A stretch of 64,000 bases of DNA from Gonium pectorale (Eukaryota > Chlorophyta > Chlorophyceae > Chlamydomonadales > Volvocaceae). Positions 11,401 through 24,611 of the stretch are shown in pieces. The notes under the pieces were generated by a model that was not told the origin of the DNA, did no database searches, and saw nothing but the letters and a program-made list of their open reading frames with translations. A program made the position numbers and the translations under genes. The stretch spans positions 1,637,386 through 1,701,385 of the forward strand of contig LSYV01000009.1 in assembly GCA_001584585.1 (NCBI GenBank). Reading direction: 5' to 3'. Each line of letters opens with the position of its first letter. Positions within the stretch are counted from its first letter, which is position 1.

Positions 11401-14400
11401 AGTATCTGAAGTGGCCGCGCCCTGACGTTGTACATAGTTGGATATACACGCGCAAGCTCCCCCGACGCAAGGCCCCCTCGCACCTCTGACGTGATGTCAA
11501 GGAGCGGCAGGCAGTGCACGAGCCCCAGCCCTCCCACCACCGCCGCCAGGCGCAGCCAGCCCACGGCCGCTGCAGCAGCGCGCTCCTGCCGCCGCCAAGT
11601 GGCGCCGCCGCCCGCGCTGGCTGCCCACCGCACGAGGAAGGGTAGCACGTCGTTGAGGCGGCCAAGCACGCGCGTGGCCGTGAACGCGAGACTGCGGCGC
11701 AGCTCCGTATCGTCGCCAGTACTCCGCGACAGGCACGCAGCGCCAACGACGCCCTGGCAACTGGCGCCCACCGGAGCCACGGCCACCGCAGATCCAGTTC
11801 CCGCCATGCCGTACCAGCCTGAAGATTCCCCATCGGCGCCTGACCCAACCGCCAGCTGCAGCTGCAGCAGCGACCCTAGGCTCGGCAGCCCCAGGAGGCC
11901 AGCGAGCAGGGCCCGTAGCCCGCCGGCACAGGCGGGGCCGAGCAGTGCCGCACGGCGCCTTCCTGCACTGCCACCAGCCGGGGCCTCGGCACCTGCGGCT
12001 GACGCCCGTGACTCAGCGGGCGCGGCGGGCGCGCCTACCACGTCCAGCGTGCGCCCAGCAGCCCGAGCCGCGGCCAGCAGACCCGGTAACGCCCCTGCGG
12101 AGTCCACCGCCGGCTCTGTCACGGCTCCTGCACCCCGCCGCGCTTCCGCCGCTGCTGCTGCGACCGCCTCCTGTCCCGCCGCGACTGCAACGCCCTGAAC
12201 TGGCTCAGCGCCGGCCAGGCCGGGCACCAGCCAGTCCGCCGAGACGAGCAGCCGCCTGCACGGTCGGGCCCCGGTGGACTGGCCGCCGTCCGCCGTCACC
12301 CAGCGGCTGTCCACCGTAGGGATCAGCGCCTCGCGCCGCAGAGCCGCCAGCACGGCTCCCGCTGCGCTCTCGTGCGCACCGCCACCTACCACTGCGGCGG
12401 CAGGGCTGATGTCGCTGCTCGACTCAGCGCCGCCGGCGCCGCCCCGTGCGGACGAGGCGGCCTCGGGCGGCGTTATCGTGGTGCCCGTCAGGGGCTCCAG
12501 CAGGCGGCCAAGCCATCCCAGGCATGCCAGCGCGGCCAACGCGGGCGCGGGTGCCGGCGCGGGTTTGTGTTCAAGGGCAGGCGGGCTGCCTGCAGGCACA
12601 AAGCCGGGTTCGGCCGCTGCTGCTGCTGCTGGCCCGGCAACCGTCCCGGCCGCAGCTGCGCGCCTGCAGGCCGACAGGATGTGCTCCAGCCCGGGGTGCG
12701 GAGCCACACCGAGCGACCGCACGAAGAAGGACCTGTGGAGGGCGGGCGGGGCGCAGGGGCCTGCACTCAGACCCAAACATTCGAGGCACTGCAGCACACA
12801 ACGATTGGATAGCAGCGCCAATAGCTGATTCGGCATCAGTGGAGGCATATTGCAGGACGGTTCGGGCGGGATACATTAGCACCCTCGCTGTCCATAGACC
12901 GGCAGCACGGAGAGTTCTGGGATAACAAGGATCGTACACCGGCCGTGACTGCCTCGCCGGTGGATGCTGTGCCTCAGGACCGCAGGTACCTCAGGGCGGG
13001 AGGGTAGTGCTCCGCGACGCGGGCAGGTAGCAGAGCCAGGCCCTCCGCCTCTGCCTCCGTCTCCGATGCGGCGGCCTCGACCGCCGCGGCATCAGGCCGT
13101 GCCTGCAACGGACCCATGCTCCAGACCACCTCCCTGGGCGTGCACCAGCGCAGTCGCAGCCGGGGGGCGCTGCCGGCTGCGGCGCCCACGGCGTCTCTCG
13201 TCCCCCGAGTCGCCGCAGTGCGGTCCCCTTGCCGGCGGCCGCCCCGCTCAACGGCAGCCACGGCGGCGGCGCCCGAGCTGGCCGCGCCCCTCCGCATGCT
13301 GCACAACGGCGCGTCTGCCTCGGGCACCGCGATCAGCGGCACCGAGGCGAACACAGCGCTAATCTGTGCCGCAAGGGCCCCAGACCCTGCGGCCGCTCTC
13401 GACTGCTCCGCCCCCGCGTCAGCTCCCGTCGCGGTGTCCGCCTCCTCCTCAGCCTCTCCGTCCTCCGTGGCCCCCGGCGCCTCGGCCGCCAGCTGCGATG
13501 CGAGGTATCGGTACACCCCGGCCAGGTCGCTAACGGTCGGCTGGGGCAGAGCAGCCGGCGTCGGTGCTCCTGCGGCGGGGCGGGGCTGCGAGAGCCGGCC
13601 CACGGCGGCGTTCTGACCTCCCTCCGTGGATCCCTGCGCATCGCCCTGCTCGGCGTCGTGGGCAGGCGGCCCCGAGGCCGCCGCAAGCTCAGCGACCCGG
13701 TCGTCCGCTGAAGGCACAACCGCTGCCGCCGTTTCAGCACTGGCGGCGGCGGCAGCTGCCCCCGCCGCGGCACGCTGCCAGAGCTTCAGCTGGCGCAGCG
13801 CAATGGCGGGCGAGGGCGCCGTCAGCAGCCCCAGCGCGCAGATGAAGCGCGGGTCGTTCAGCTGCACCCCCGCGTACCGGCCGGCAGGGCCCAGCAGCGC
13901 CCGCAGCGCCCCGCCCGCCGCCAGCATGCCGAGTCCATCGGCCCCACCGCCCCCAGGCAGCCCTGGCTTCTCCAAATCCGATTCCACACCCGAGTCCGTG
14001 GATCCAGATCCTGCCGGCGCTCCGCAGCCAGCCCAGCTGTCCGGCAGCCAGGGCCGGGAGCGGAGCATGGACAGGAAGGGCGCAGGGCGCCGGGTGCGGG
14101 CGGCAGCGGGCGCGGCGGAGCCGGGCCGCTCCGGCGCTGGAACCACCTTGTGGGGACCCCCAGCCCCCGCCCCGGCCCCGCCCCACGCGCGCCCCTCGTA
14201 CTCCGCGGACCACAAGGAGTCCAGCGCAACGGCCAGCGAGCGCAGCCGCGGCATCGACGGCCCCACAGCGGTGGCAGCGGCCACGGCGTCGCCGCTGCCG
14301 CTCGTGGCTGCCGCGCCCAGGAACTCAAGCACAGCCTCAAGGTCTGTGCTGTGCCATTCGGCCCCGGCAGCGGCCGCGGCCGTGGCCGGCGCCGGCGTGG

Positions 14401-17400
14401 ACGGCCCCCGGGCCGGCGCCGGCCGCCCTTCCAGCCTCGCCAGCGTGAAGCCGCAGCCCAGCAGCCCCGGCCCGCAGAACTCCGCCCATTGGGCGGCGCT
14501 GCCGAAGCGGAGGTACCCTTCAGCCCACAGCACCGCCGGCACGCGCCGCCGGGAGAGGGCGGACCGCAGCGCCTCCAGCGCGTCGCCGAGCGCGGGGCCC
14601 GCCGGACCCGCCGCCGCAGCGCGCGAGGCTGCGAGCTGCGGGAAGCTGAGACCCAGGCACACGCCCTTGGCGCTGGGCACCGCAGCCCAGCCGGCGGGCG
14701 GAGCTGACGACGGGTCCGGTGGCGCTGATAGCGGCGGCGTCGGTTGGTCCGGGCCGTCAGTGGCAGTTGTGGTGGCTCTGGCGGCTGAGCCGTCTGGGCC
14801 ATCCGTAGGCTTCGAGCCAGCGGCTGGTCGGCGCCGGCGGCTGGCGTTGCGCCTGGCAGAGCTGCCGTCGGCAGCGGTGGCATCCTCGCTGGCTTCATCC
14901 GCCGTTGCGGGCGCCGCTGCCGCCGGCTTCCGCGCCCGCTGCGACTGGCGCGTGTTGGGCGCCGCCTCCACAGCCTCGGGCGGCACCAGCACCCACACCA
15001 GCGCCTCGGCCCATTCCTGGGCGACCCGTGGGTCACGAGCCGCCAGGTGCGTGTGGTGCAGCAAATACGCCGCGTAGCCCACCAACGCAGCCGGGTGCAG
15101 CCCATCGCAGCCGCCCGGCGTTCCATTTCCTGGTTCTGCCTCCACCACCGCCACAACCTGTTGCGCAGACTCGGCTGCTGCTGCCGTCTGCCCCTGCGCC
15201 ATGGGCAGGGACTGCGCTGCCGCTGCAGCCGCTGCGGCCTGCTGCTGCGCCCGTCGCAGGGCGGGCAGCACGTGGCGGTTAATGACGTCAGCGGGCGCCA
15301 GCGGGGCCACCCCCAGGCGCGTCAGGCAGCGCAGGACACGGGCGCGGAGGGCGGGCGCGTCGCGTGTCGCGGCGTGCAGGCCTGTCGGGCGCGAGACGTG
15401 GTGCCAGGTCGGGGTGTGTGTGTGTGATGGAGAAAGGGTATGAATAACAACGATCTGGGCGCCAGCAGCGTTTGTCCCGTAAGGGGGCGGCCGATCAACT
15501 TACTGGCACAAAGTTCAGTTCTAGAACACGAGCAGAAAGGCGGGCAGTGTGCAGCGTCCAGCACTGGGCAGGCTGCACTATCGGCGTTTGTCCGACCCAG
15601 GAAACGCCATACCATTTACTAGTTGCCCCCTTGCCCTCCGTGAGTACGCTTTGCTATCGGCATCCTCACATTCCACAGAAACTATGCACGGTGCACTTGG
15701 GTAACGAGATATCGCTGATTCCTCACGGCCTTGCACCAAAACCGCCACCGCCGCCACGGGCCCTCCAATCGTCCTCCAACCGCCCTCACCCTCCAGGTCC
15801 ACCAGAGGCAGCTCCGCCTCAAAGCCGTACACGTAGCCACCCTCGCCCAGCAGCGACACACCCTGCCGCCGCCGCCGCCGCGATGGCGGAGGTGCCTCCA
15901 CCGCCGCCGCAGCAACAGCAGCTGCTGACGGCACGGTCTTGGCCGTAAGGCCGCCGCTACCGCCGCCAGCAGTAGCAGAGGCGCGGCCGCCAGGCTCGGG
16001 CCCGCCTTCATTGGCGGCCTCCACAGCGGCGACCTCGACGGAGGGCATGAGAGCCTCGGCCGCCGGCGCCAGGCGGCCGCCCAGGAGCGGCACCAGAGGC
16101 AGGGACCGCAGCTCTGCCACCAGCGCCGAGAGGGAGGGGCCGGCGGGCCCGCGGCCCAGGGTAGGCGCGGCGGCGGCGGCTCGGGGCCCCGCGGCGTGCG
16201 AGTGTTGCAGCTGGTGGTCCGAGGCGGGACAGTTGGGGCGTGCAAGAGATCAGCGCCTAGCATGACGACGCTCGACAGCAGATTACAGTCCAAGTGACTA
16301 CAATCTCGGAACCTGGGATTGCACAACAACTCCAACAGCTGGCAGCAGGCCCCACATCCCACCGCAGATCCACCCACCTCTTGCTCCTCCAGCAACTCCT
16401 CCAGCGCCCCCAGCAGCGCCCAGCGCCACGAGCCCCCAGCAGCCTCCAGGTCGCCGGTCAATCGCTGCATGCCGCCTCCCCTTCCGCCAGAAGCCGCGTC
16501 CGCCCCAGAAAGCGCCTGCCAGTGCGGAAAGGGACGGGCAAGGCCGTGCCACGCAAATCTTACAGACTATCATTGCGGGCGAATGCAGACGAGCGCTACC
16601 GGGCGCTACAGCAAGCCAGGCTGCAACAAGCGGTTTCAATTCAATAGGCCGAGTGGAAAGTCATTACGTCAGCTGTGGTTAAGTTCAGCAATGGCTAAGG
16701 CGGGTGTCACCTGCAGCGATGCGACCGCGTGGTGCGCGGAGAAGGCGGGCAGCCCCAGCGCCGCCAGCACTCCGGGCGGCGGCAGCAGCTCCGGATCCAC
16801 GGCGGCGCCGGCCCCGTCCTCCTCCCCGCCGCCATCTGCATCGCCGCTCGTCTGGCCGAGCTCCGACCCGTCCCCGGTCGCCGCCAGCCCGGCCGCGGCG
16901 CGGGCTTCCTCCAGACCCAGCTCCGCGAGGCCGCTGGTGTCGGCGTACGCGAGGCCCGTGGCGGCCCGCAGCGCCCAGGGGGGCAGCAGGCGCCGCAGGG
17001 ACTGCGGGCAGGCGGGGACGGCAGCAACGGAGTAGCAGCAGGAGGCGCATGCGAGGAGGCGGCATATGCGCACACCGGCAGGCTGCGTAGGTCCCGTCAG
17101 GCGTATTGGCCATGGGTTCGTCTGCCGACGGCAGACACACACGGGTGTGCAACGGGTGTCGCACCCGGCCAGGGCATATGTTGATGTATAGTTGTGCACC
17201 AGGTCCCTCTCGCCTCACCTGGCTTGCGCCGACGGCGACTTGCGACGGGAGCAGCAACTCGCCCTCCGGCCCGCCCGCCGCCTGACCGTCCACGCCGCCC
17301 GCCGCTGCGCTGGCGCCCGCGGGCGCCGGCGCCAAGCACGGGGTGGCCCGCAGTGCGGCCGCCGTTGCCGCCAGCACAGACCGCAGGAAAGGCAGCACGG

Positions 17401-20400
17401 CGCCGCCGAGGGCGCTGCCGGCGCGCCCCCCGGATCCCCCGGCGTGCGGGACGTAGCGAAGCCATCCTCCGCGTCGGAGGGCCGGGACCAGGCCCGTGCC
17501 GGTCCGCACCGCGGACAGGAACGCCGCGGGTACCTGGCGCGCGCAAGGGGCAGGGTTGAAGACGGGGCAGTGACGGCATCGGCGCTGCGTGTGTGGGCTG
17601 AGCGTGCCAAGTGCGCAGTCGCACACGGCCAGGGCTACCGCGTCCAAAACCTCTCTACTTCTGGCAGACGGACGGAGCCAGGGAGCGAGTCCGGCCCCTT
17701 GCCAATGGCAGCGCCCAGCGCACCGCACCTGGTCCCTCAGCATCTGGTTCCACGCCTCGCCCGAGCTGATGTCCTCACGGCTGGACGGCACCATCCAGTC
17801 AGCCTGTCAAGGGGGAGGGGGAAAGAGGAGATGGGGGGAGACGAGCAAGGAAAGATGGGCCGCGCCGGTCGCCCCCCTTGAGCAGTATCACTTCACGCGA
17901 GGGTTCCCTACCCGTGTCGGGATCCCTAACACGCAACGTCCTCCTCAGCACAGCGGCTGACCGCTGAACGCACCAACACCCAACACGCACACACCTGCAA
18001 GTCGAACGGCAGACCCGAGGGCCGCAGCGGCAGCGTAGCGAACACCTGGCAGCAGTGCTCCAGCGGACCGAGGCCCCGCGGGCCAGCGACCCTATCCACG
18101 TCGCCGTCGCCGTTGGCACCGTTGGTGCCGGCGCCAGCCGCAGCAGCCCCAGTGGCTGCGGTTGCGTTCACTTTGGGAGGCAGCGGTAGCGCCACCTTGA
18201 CCGTGGCGGACGGGGGACGGACGGCGCCGGGCCCCGACCCGCGGGTCACCAGGGGCGGCGCCAGTGTGGTGCCGCCCACCACCCACACGTGCACGCTCTC
18301 GCGCAGGGGCGCGCCGCGGCCCGAGGGCGCGGCGCCACCGGCCGTCGAGGGCGCCAGCGCGTCCACGCGCCAGGTCACCTGGGTGGCGCAGAGGCGTTCG
18401 GGGCGGGCGCGCATGGGAAAGGACGCCGACAAGCAGGCGGCGGGCAGCGGGCCTTATGCAATAACGGCACCGGATGCGAGCTCAGAACAAGTACTGGTTG
18501 TAAGCTTGGTGTGCCGCAATGTCCGCCCACGGCCTAAGCGATGGGGGAGCTCTCGACGCGGGCGCCACACCCCCTGACCGCCGCCATGCAAGCCGCAGCG
18601 AGGGCCAAACGAGTTTGGGGCATGCATCCACTGTAGGGGTAGTGGCCACTGAGCCGGCCCATGAGGCCGTCCACAACCCCGCAGCCCGTCTGGCTCTTTT
18701 CTTACGAGGTCCGAGCCCGCTCCGCCCCGCCCCACCTGGACCACCGCGCCCCCCTCGCGGTCCTCCCGCCGCAGCGTGTGCACTACGCCGCCCAGCTCGT
18801 CGTGCAGCACCAGCACCCGGAGCCGCCGCAGGAACAGCAGCAGACCCGGGCCCAGGAAGTCCAGCAGCCCAGACGCCAGGTCGCGCCAGCGCGGCGCACC
18901 TGGGGCCGGCGGCCCGGCCCCCGGCGGCCCCGGCGGCCCTGATGCCTGGGGCCCGTTCGCTCCTTCGGGCTGCAGCAGGCGCGGCGCCGCGGGCAGCAGC
19001 AGCACGGTGCCCCAGCCCGAGGCCGGCGGCGGTGGCGGCTGAGGCTGAGGAAGGCCCGGCTCGCCGGCCTGGGCCGTCTGCAGTGACTTGTGCTGCGGCA
19101 GCACGTAGCCGAGGCCGCTGGGGTCCTGCAGCCAGCGAGTGGACGGGGTGCGCCCGCGGCAACTTGGGCGGCTAGGATTACTGGACGCGGTACACAGAGG
19201 TCAGGAAACGGGAACAGCATGGCCCCGGAGTGGGAGGGCAGCCGGGCACAAGCAGGATCGCGCATGCCTCGTGCGTACGCGGCGGGACTCCTAGGCCACC
19301 CCTCCGACTGTCCCCTCGCGGCGACATGTACCAGCAGCATTGCGAGCTGCCGAAACGGCAGTTTCTAGCTAACAACTGGGCAAATCGCAAGACGCGTCCG
19401 CTCCCCCAAGTGGCAGCCTGAGCCTAGTGCAGACCCGGAAGAGGCCGCCCCCCACCTGCAGGCATCTTGACAAACCGCTATGCTCATACCGCCCCAACAT
19501 ACAGACACACACACCTGTGCGTCGAACCCGAAGGAGAAGCCGTTGGAGTGGATGGCGGGGGCGTCCGAGATGGCGAAAACGCTCTTGAAGCCGATGCCCT
19601 TCTCGCCCGTCTGCTGCCGCTCCTGCTGCGGAGGCACCGCGTCACGCGGGGTGGCGCTTGCGGCGATGCCCGCCTTTGGCGGTGGCTGCGCTGTGGCCTC
19701 CGGCGACGGCACTGGCGGGTGCGGCTTGGCGGCCTTGGACGAGGCGCCGACGTCGCACAGGGCGCGGACGTCGGCCTCGCTGAAACCAATCTGCAGGGCA
19801 GGGGCGCGGGGGGTGGGGCCTTGGCAGCGCGGCCATGCTCCAAGGTATAGGTTCATACATGATACTGGTAGCACCCAGGGATATGTGACAGCAAACGAAG
19901 CTGCCTGACCACTTGCTGTTGCTGTTTATGGGCACAGTCCCGCAGTCACCAGGAGGATATCACGCTGCGGTAACCGGGCTCTGTAGCTCCTCTCCTCTTC
20001 CCAGCGAGGTTACGCGTGTGAGTCATTCCACAGCGCTTCATTGCACGTCGGCTTCCCCATACAAATTAGTTTGCCTCCCTTACCAGACCCACCCACACCC
20101 TCGCCGCACCTCGTTACACCCGAGGGCCAGGCCCGTGGGTCCCAACCGGAGGGCGAGGGTTGGCTCTTCGCCGAAGGAGGCAAGCTCCGGAGGATACCTG
20201 TCGGGCGCGGAGCACGCAACTTGTTGGGGCGGTTGAAAGAACGCGCAACTTCCGCCTAAGATAGGCACCGGTAAGCTTTGAAACGCACTTTCAGAAAACA
20301 GACACGTTGCTCGCCCCTCCGCAGCGCCCCTGGCGCCTGGCCCTCTCCTACATGTCCTCGACCCAAAGAACTGTTGGGAGGCACGCTCACACCGACACCG

Positions 20401-23400
20401 ACACCGACGAGCGCAGACGTCTGAGCGTCAACCTGTGCCCCCATGTGTGGCCCGCGTCCACTCCGCCAGCATTCCCCCATCCCTCTATGTAGACACTTTA
20501 CAGCATTGAGGCGGTCTTGCCTTGCTTCCGGATGATACCTCCCTAGATCAGCGTCAGCCCGAACATCTAGACACGAAACATTCACAATCATACACGAGCA
20601 TACACAAACACACACACAAACAAACGCAACAAAATGCACACATGTTTATACACAAACACACAGACACACAGACATGTATGCGCACATCCGCACCTGCAGT
20701 CGTCCGCGTTCTGCACCAGCTCCAGCAGCAGATGCCCCGGGCTGCCGTACAGCTCAGCCGCCAGGCGCGCCAGCGAGCGCTGCAGCCGCCGCGACTGCGC
20801 CGACAGCACCGCCAGCAGCTCCGGCGGGGCGGCCAGGCCCACGCCAAACTCCTGCGGACGTTTGCGGGGCGGGGGATGGAGAGGACGGGGCTGGGCGCAG
20901 GACGCCAGCGCGCATGCCGCAGCTCTTAACCCCGAAAGAGCGATGCTGTTCTTTGTACTGGCTGCAGCACCGGACCGACCCGACCGGGACAGCGAGCCGG
21001 GGCGCCGTTGCCTCAGGCTGATACCCCTCTCCCCTTGTTGGGCAAGCACACAACAGGTGCAGAGCTGGACCCACTCGCCCCATTCACCAAGTCGTATCCC
21101 ACCCCCAGCCCCTTGTCTGGTAGCAGAACTGAGTGCTCCCCAGCTGCCAGTCAGCCCTGCCCCGGGTTGAGGCCCCGGGGAGCAAAGTCACAGCGCGCCC
21201 ACCTTCTGCCGGATGCTCTCCAGCACCTCCCTCGCCCGCTCGACGCTGACGCGGCCCCTCAGCCGCCACGCCGGCAGCGCCCCCGCAAGCGCGCCACCGC
21301 CGCCATCGCCGCTGCCAGCCCTCGGCACTGACGCCGCATCTCCCTCGGCGGCAGCTGCACTGCCTCCTGCGCTGTCAGCGGCCGCACCGGGCACTGGCGG
21401 CTGCAGACCGGCGCTGAGGAGCACGTGGGGCTCAGACGCGGGGACAGCACTGCAGGCGCTCCCGGAGGGAGGGCGCCGTTGCGGTGGCACGAGCACAATC
21501 TCGTCCTCCCCGTCATCGCCGCCGTCGGCGTTAGACCGCCTGCCCCCTTCAACCGCCTCCTCGCCAGCAGCGGCCCCTGGTGTCAGTGTCGAGCCAAGGG
21601 CCGGCCGCGGCGGTGCCACGAGGCGCCGCAGTCGTGACTCCGCGCCCCGCTGCAGAGAGCCGCAGCCCGCATGGCGGCCCAGCCGCCACAGCGCCGCCAG
21701 CGCGCCACAGCGCAGCGGCTCCGGCAGCCCCGCGGCCCGCTCAGCGGCGTCTACCGCCGCCGAGCCCCCACCCTCCTCCGGGCCCGCACCTCCGTTTGGC
21801 TCGATCGCCGCCCGCAGGCGGGGCGGCAGGAGCAGCTGCAGCAGGACGCCGCAGCGCAGCAGCGCCGCGGGCAACGTCAGCGCGACCCCAAGGCAGTAGC
21901 TCCCCAGCCGCCGCACCAGGGCGTCCTCGCCGGCCGCCCCGGCCTGGGACGCCGGGTGCGTGGTCGTCTCTGCCCCGCTGTCTAGGGCCTCCGCCACCGC
22001 CGCCTCGGCGCGCGCCCGCAGCAGCTGCAGCGGCAGAGCGCCCAGCCCGCCGGCCCCTGCCAGCAGGCCCAGGAGGGACCGCACCGCAGAGGGCCCGTCC
22101 AATCGCGCCAGCGCCTGTGAATCGCGTCGTGGGAAGGGGCGGCACGCAAGAAGGCATTGAAATGCGGGAGAGCGATTTACTAGCGTCGAGGAGCCCTTCC
22201 AGTCGCGACAAAGCATGTAAGTAGTGAGGGGGAAACCCATGGAAGCGGGCGTGTGCGGAAGCACTCGGCACTGGGAGCCCAACGGGAATGCACCGTGTGC
22301 AATGGAGCGACTCCGCGCGACGACTCCGAAGCCCCCCCTCTCGCGCACGTCGGCCGCAGGCCCTCCGCGCCACACGGTAGCAGTCGCCAGCTGACATCAT
22401 ACCCGCTTCCTGCTTGAACGCACCGACACGCACCTCTGCGAAGCTGGAGCTGCTGGCCGCGGGGTCCACCGCCAGCGCGCCCCCCAAGCCCAGCCCGCCA
22501 GGTAGCGCCAGCACCGCCGTCGGGCCGGCGGCAGCGCCGCGCAACGCCAGGACCGAGGCCGCCGCTGCGCCGCTGAACCCGGCCCCGACGCCGCCTGCCG
22601 CCAGCGGACCCAGCACCTCGAGCGGCATTACAGCCTCGCCGCCGCTGCGGGCAGTCGGGTTCCGCCCCGGGACGGTCCGCTCCGCTGGGAGCGCCGCATC
22701 CAGCATAGCCGTCAGCTCCACCTCCTCGTCCTCGCGATCCATCCCGGCGCCCACCGCCGCTGCGCCGCTGGCAGCGTCACCAGCGCCTCCGCCACCGGCT
22801 AGCAACGCCTGCAGGAAGAGCGGCGCGCCGCCGCAAGTCCCGATTCCGTCATCATCGCCGTCGGCCGCAGCGGCCAGCAGCTCCTCCACCGACCCGTGGG
22901 TCGTGAGGTCACGGAAACTCGCCGCGCCAAACTGCCGGCAGGCAGCCGCCTCCACAGCCGCGAGCAGCGCTGCCCGCTCCGGCTCTGGGCCTGCCGCCAG
23001 GGGCAGCGACCCAGCGTCCTCCAGCCCCTGACCCGGATGCCCGGGCTCCGCCAGGGCGTCCGCCGCCGCCGCCGCCGCTGCCTCCGCCGCAACCACTGCT
23101 TGACGGCAGAAGGCCACCAAGTGGGACGCCAACAGCGGGCTGCCGGGGCCGCTCGGCGTCGTGCCTTTCTGGGCCGCCACCGCCGCCAACTGCGCAGCGG
23201 CCGGGTCTGAAGCACCGCCGGCGTTGGCTGCCGCTGCCACCGCCTCCGCCTCCGCCGAGGCAGCAGCGGTGGGCGGCTGCGCTTGAGGCTGCTGCGGCTC
23301 AATGGTCTCAGCCCCCGGAGCCGGCTGCCCGGAGCTGTCGTTCTGCTTCACCCGCTCCCGCTCCCGCTCTTGCTGCTGCGCTTCCTGTCTCCCTTCAGCG

Positions 23401-24611
23401 TCACGCAGCCCCACAACCAGATTGCAGGCTCGCTCGAACATGTCTGCGCGCACCAGGCGGGTGGGGGAAGTGGAGGGGGCATCGTGCGTTTGAACACACA
23501 CGTGGGCAGCACGCGTCCAAGAGCACCCTGCCCACGACATGGCCTGGGATTGGTGAGAGTACTGCAGCGTTAGCACTCTGCAGGACCCCACAAGACCACA
23601 CTGAGCCTCATCCGATCGACGCTGTAAAGGAACACGACGATGTTGGGTGGATTGCTCTCAAACCCATAAATCCCAAATGCAATACCCCTCAAATCGCGAT
23701 GCTCAGCCGCCGAACGGCGTGCGGCCATATCTCAAGCGGGCGAAGTCCACACAGGTCAACGTCGAGCCGACCCCCCGCTCGAGTCCCTTGCAAAAAGCCC
23801 CCAGGCGTCGCGCCATGCCCATGGCGGATGCTACAAAGACCGGTAGTACGGCACGAAAGAAGCGCCCCGCCGCCTCGCTTGCAAGGCACCCCCTGCGCGT
23901 CATCCCTGCTCCCGGGGTATTGCGGCCGGGATGCAACGCACCATGCACTTCAGCGTCCGCCTCGGCAAGCAGCGGCAACAGCCCGCCAACGCCAAGGCCC
24001 CGGGCCGCGGCAGGCGCCCCCGGCACCGCCGCTCCCTTAGCCGCTGCCGCAGCGTCCAGAGCGGTGCGCCGCGCCGCCGACACCTCAGACACCAGCGGCG
24101 CGGCCGGCGGCGGCGGCGGCAGCTCATCCAGATGCAGCGCCCGGGTCACAGCGTCCTCCAGCGTCAGCAGCAGCTCCCGCACGGAGCGGGGGAGTGGCCC
24201 TTGGGTCACCACGTCGGCAGACGGCCTCTGCGCTCCGCTACCCGCTGCAACCGGCTTGCTGGCGGCCGCGGCCGGCTCCGCTATCGCCCCCACCATGCCG
24301 GGGCCACGAGACGCCGCCAGAGCTGTCGAGGGGGTGCTTACGCCACTCGCCCCTCCAGGCATTGCGTCGCCACGCACTGGTGCGCCGTCTTCTGCCGTGG
24401 CGCGTTGGTCGGCCGTTGCCTTCTCCAGCCTCCCCAGCAAGTATGCCAGCGCGACCCGCAGCTCCGCCAGCTGGGAGGTGCGGCTGGGCGGCGGCGCGTC
24501 CAGGCTAGTGCAGGGGTGCACGCCGGGCGCCTGAGGAGCGGGCAGGGCGGGTGGTGGAGAGGTGGGAGGACGGGGGAGGCTCTTGGAAGCTCGTAAAGCC
24601 GAGGGTGCCAT
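8417..24611 (-). CDS. NOV: NO VEIN-like giant protein: GHKL ATPase module plus NOV_C (DUF3883)
   Basis: I model 21 exons, all phase-consistent, totalling 10,287 nt (3428 aa). Exons: 23942-24611, 22434-23443, 21203-22114, 20694-20851, 20110-20197, 19515-19790, 18736-19125, 17995-18378, 17729-17803, 17219-17533, 16711-17001, 16378-16515, 15790-16210, 12990-15381, 11484-12732, 11071-11285, 9988-10839, 9685-9809, 9354-9493, 8950-9060, 8417-8491. Residues 865-1038 form a sacsin/NOV-type GHKL ATPase: ELYGSPGHLLLELVQNADD (N-box), CNEIGFS, and GEKGIGFKSVF with SDAPAIHSNGF. Next come GYVLPQH, FATLPLRPSGLPFDLQ and DWMVPSSRED, all hallmarks of plant NO VEIN. The C-terminus (about 3279-3428) is NOV_C: VGRWGEQYV, EWVN, PYDVVV, FVEVKATSSWDKTYFE, YHIYRLF. 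Arabidopsis NOV is nuclear and affects auxin-dependent patterning; the algal role is unknown. The first exon's ATG is the least certain part. Confidence 0.85.
8808..8905. repeat. Minisatellite of about 35-bp units in NOV-like intron 20
   Basis: About three copies of a unit built from CCCTCTGTGC, CCGCCTCCCC and ACACGTCCATTCCCT follow one another. They lie in the last intron (8492-8949) of the NOV-like gene. Confidence 0.75.
20593..20676. repeat. CA-rich simple repeat in NOV-like intron 4
   Basis: An interrupted run of ACAC/ACAA/ACAG units lies in the intron between the two ATPase exons 20694-20851 and 20110-20197. This is ordinary microsatellite sequence. Confidence 0.7.

Noticed and set aside
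20010..20219. Minus-strand frame around 20.1 kb as noise in a CA-rich intron
   Set aside because: A different frame here is a real 88-nt exon (20110-20197): it supplies RYPPELASFGEEPT...GCNE between the two ATPase exons in correct phase.
23703..23941. Continuation of the first NOV-like exon to a stop at 23703, giving a separate 300-aa protein
   Set aside because: A strong donor (CATG|GTGCGT) at 23942/23941 joins in phase to 23443 and gives the continuous sequence DAEVHDMFERACNLV.
8417..24611. Identification as sacsin because of the GHKL ATPase
   Set aside because: The blocks after the ATPase (LPLRPSGLPFDLQ, DWMVPSSRED) and the C-terminal NOV_C domain are those of NO VEIN; no sacsin repeats, DnaJ or HEPN domain is seen.
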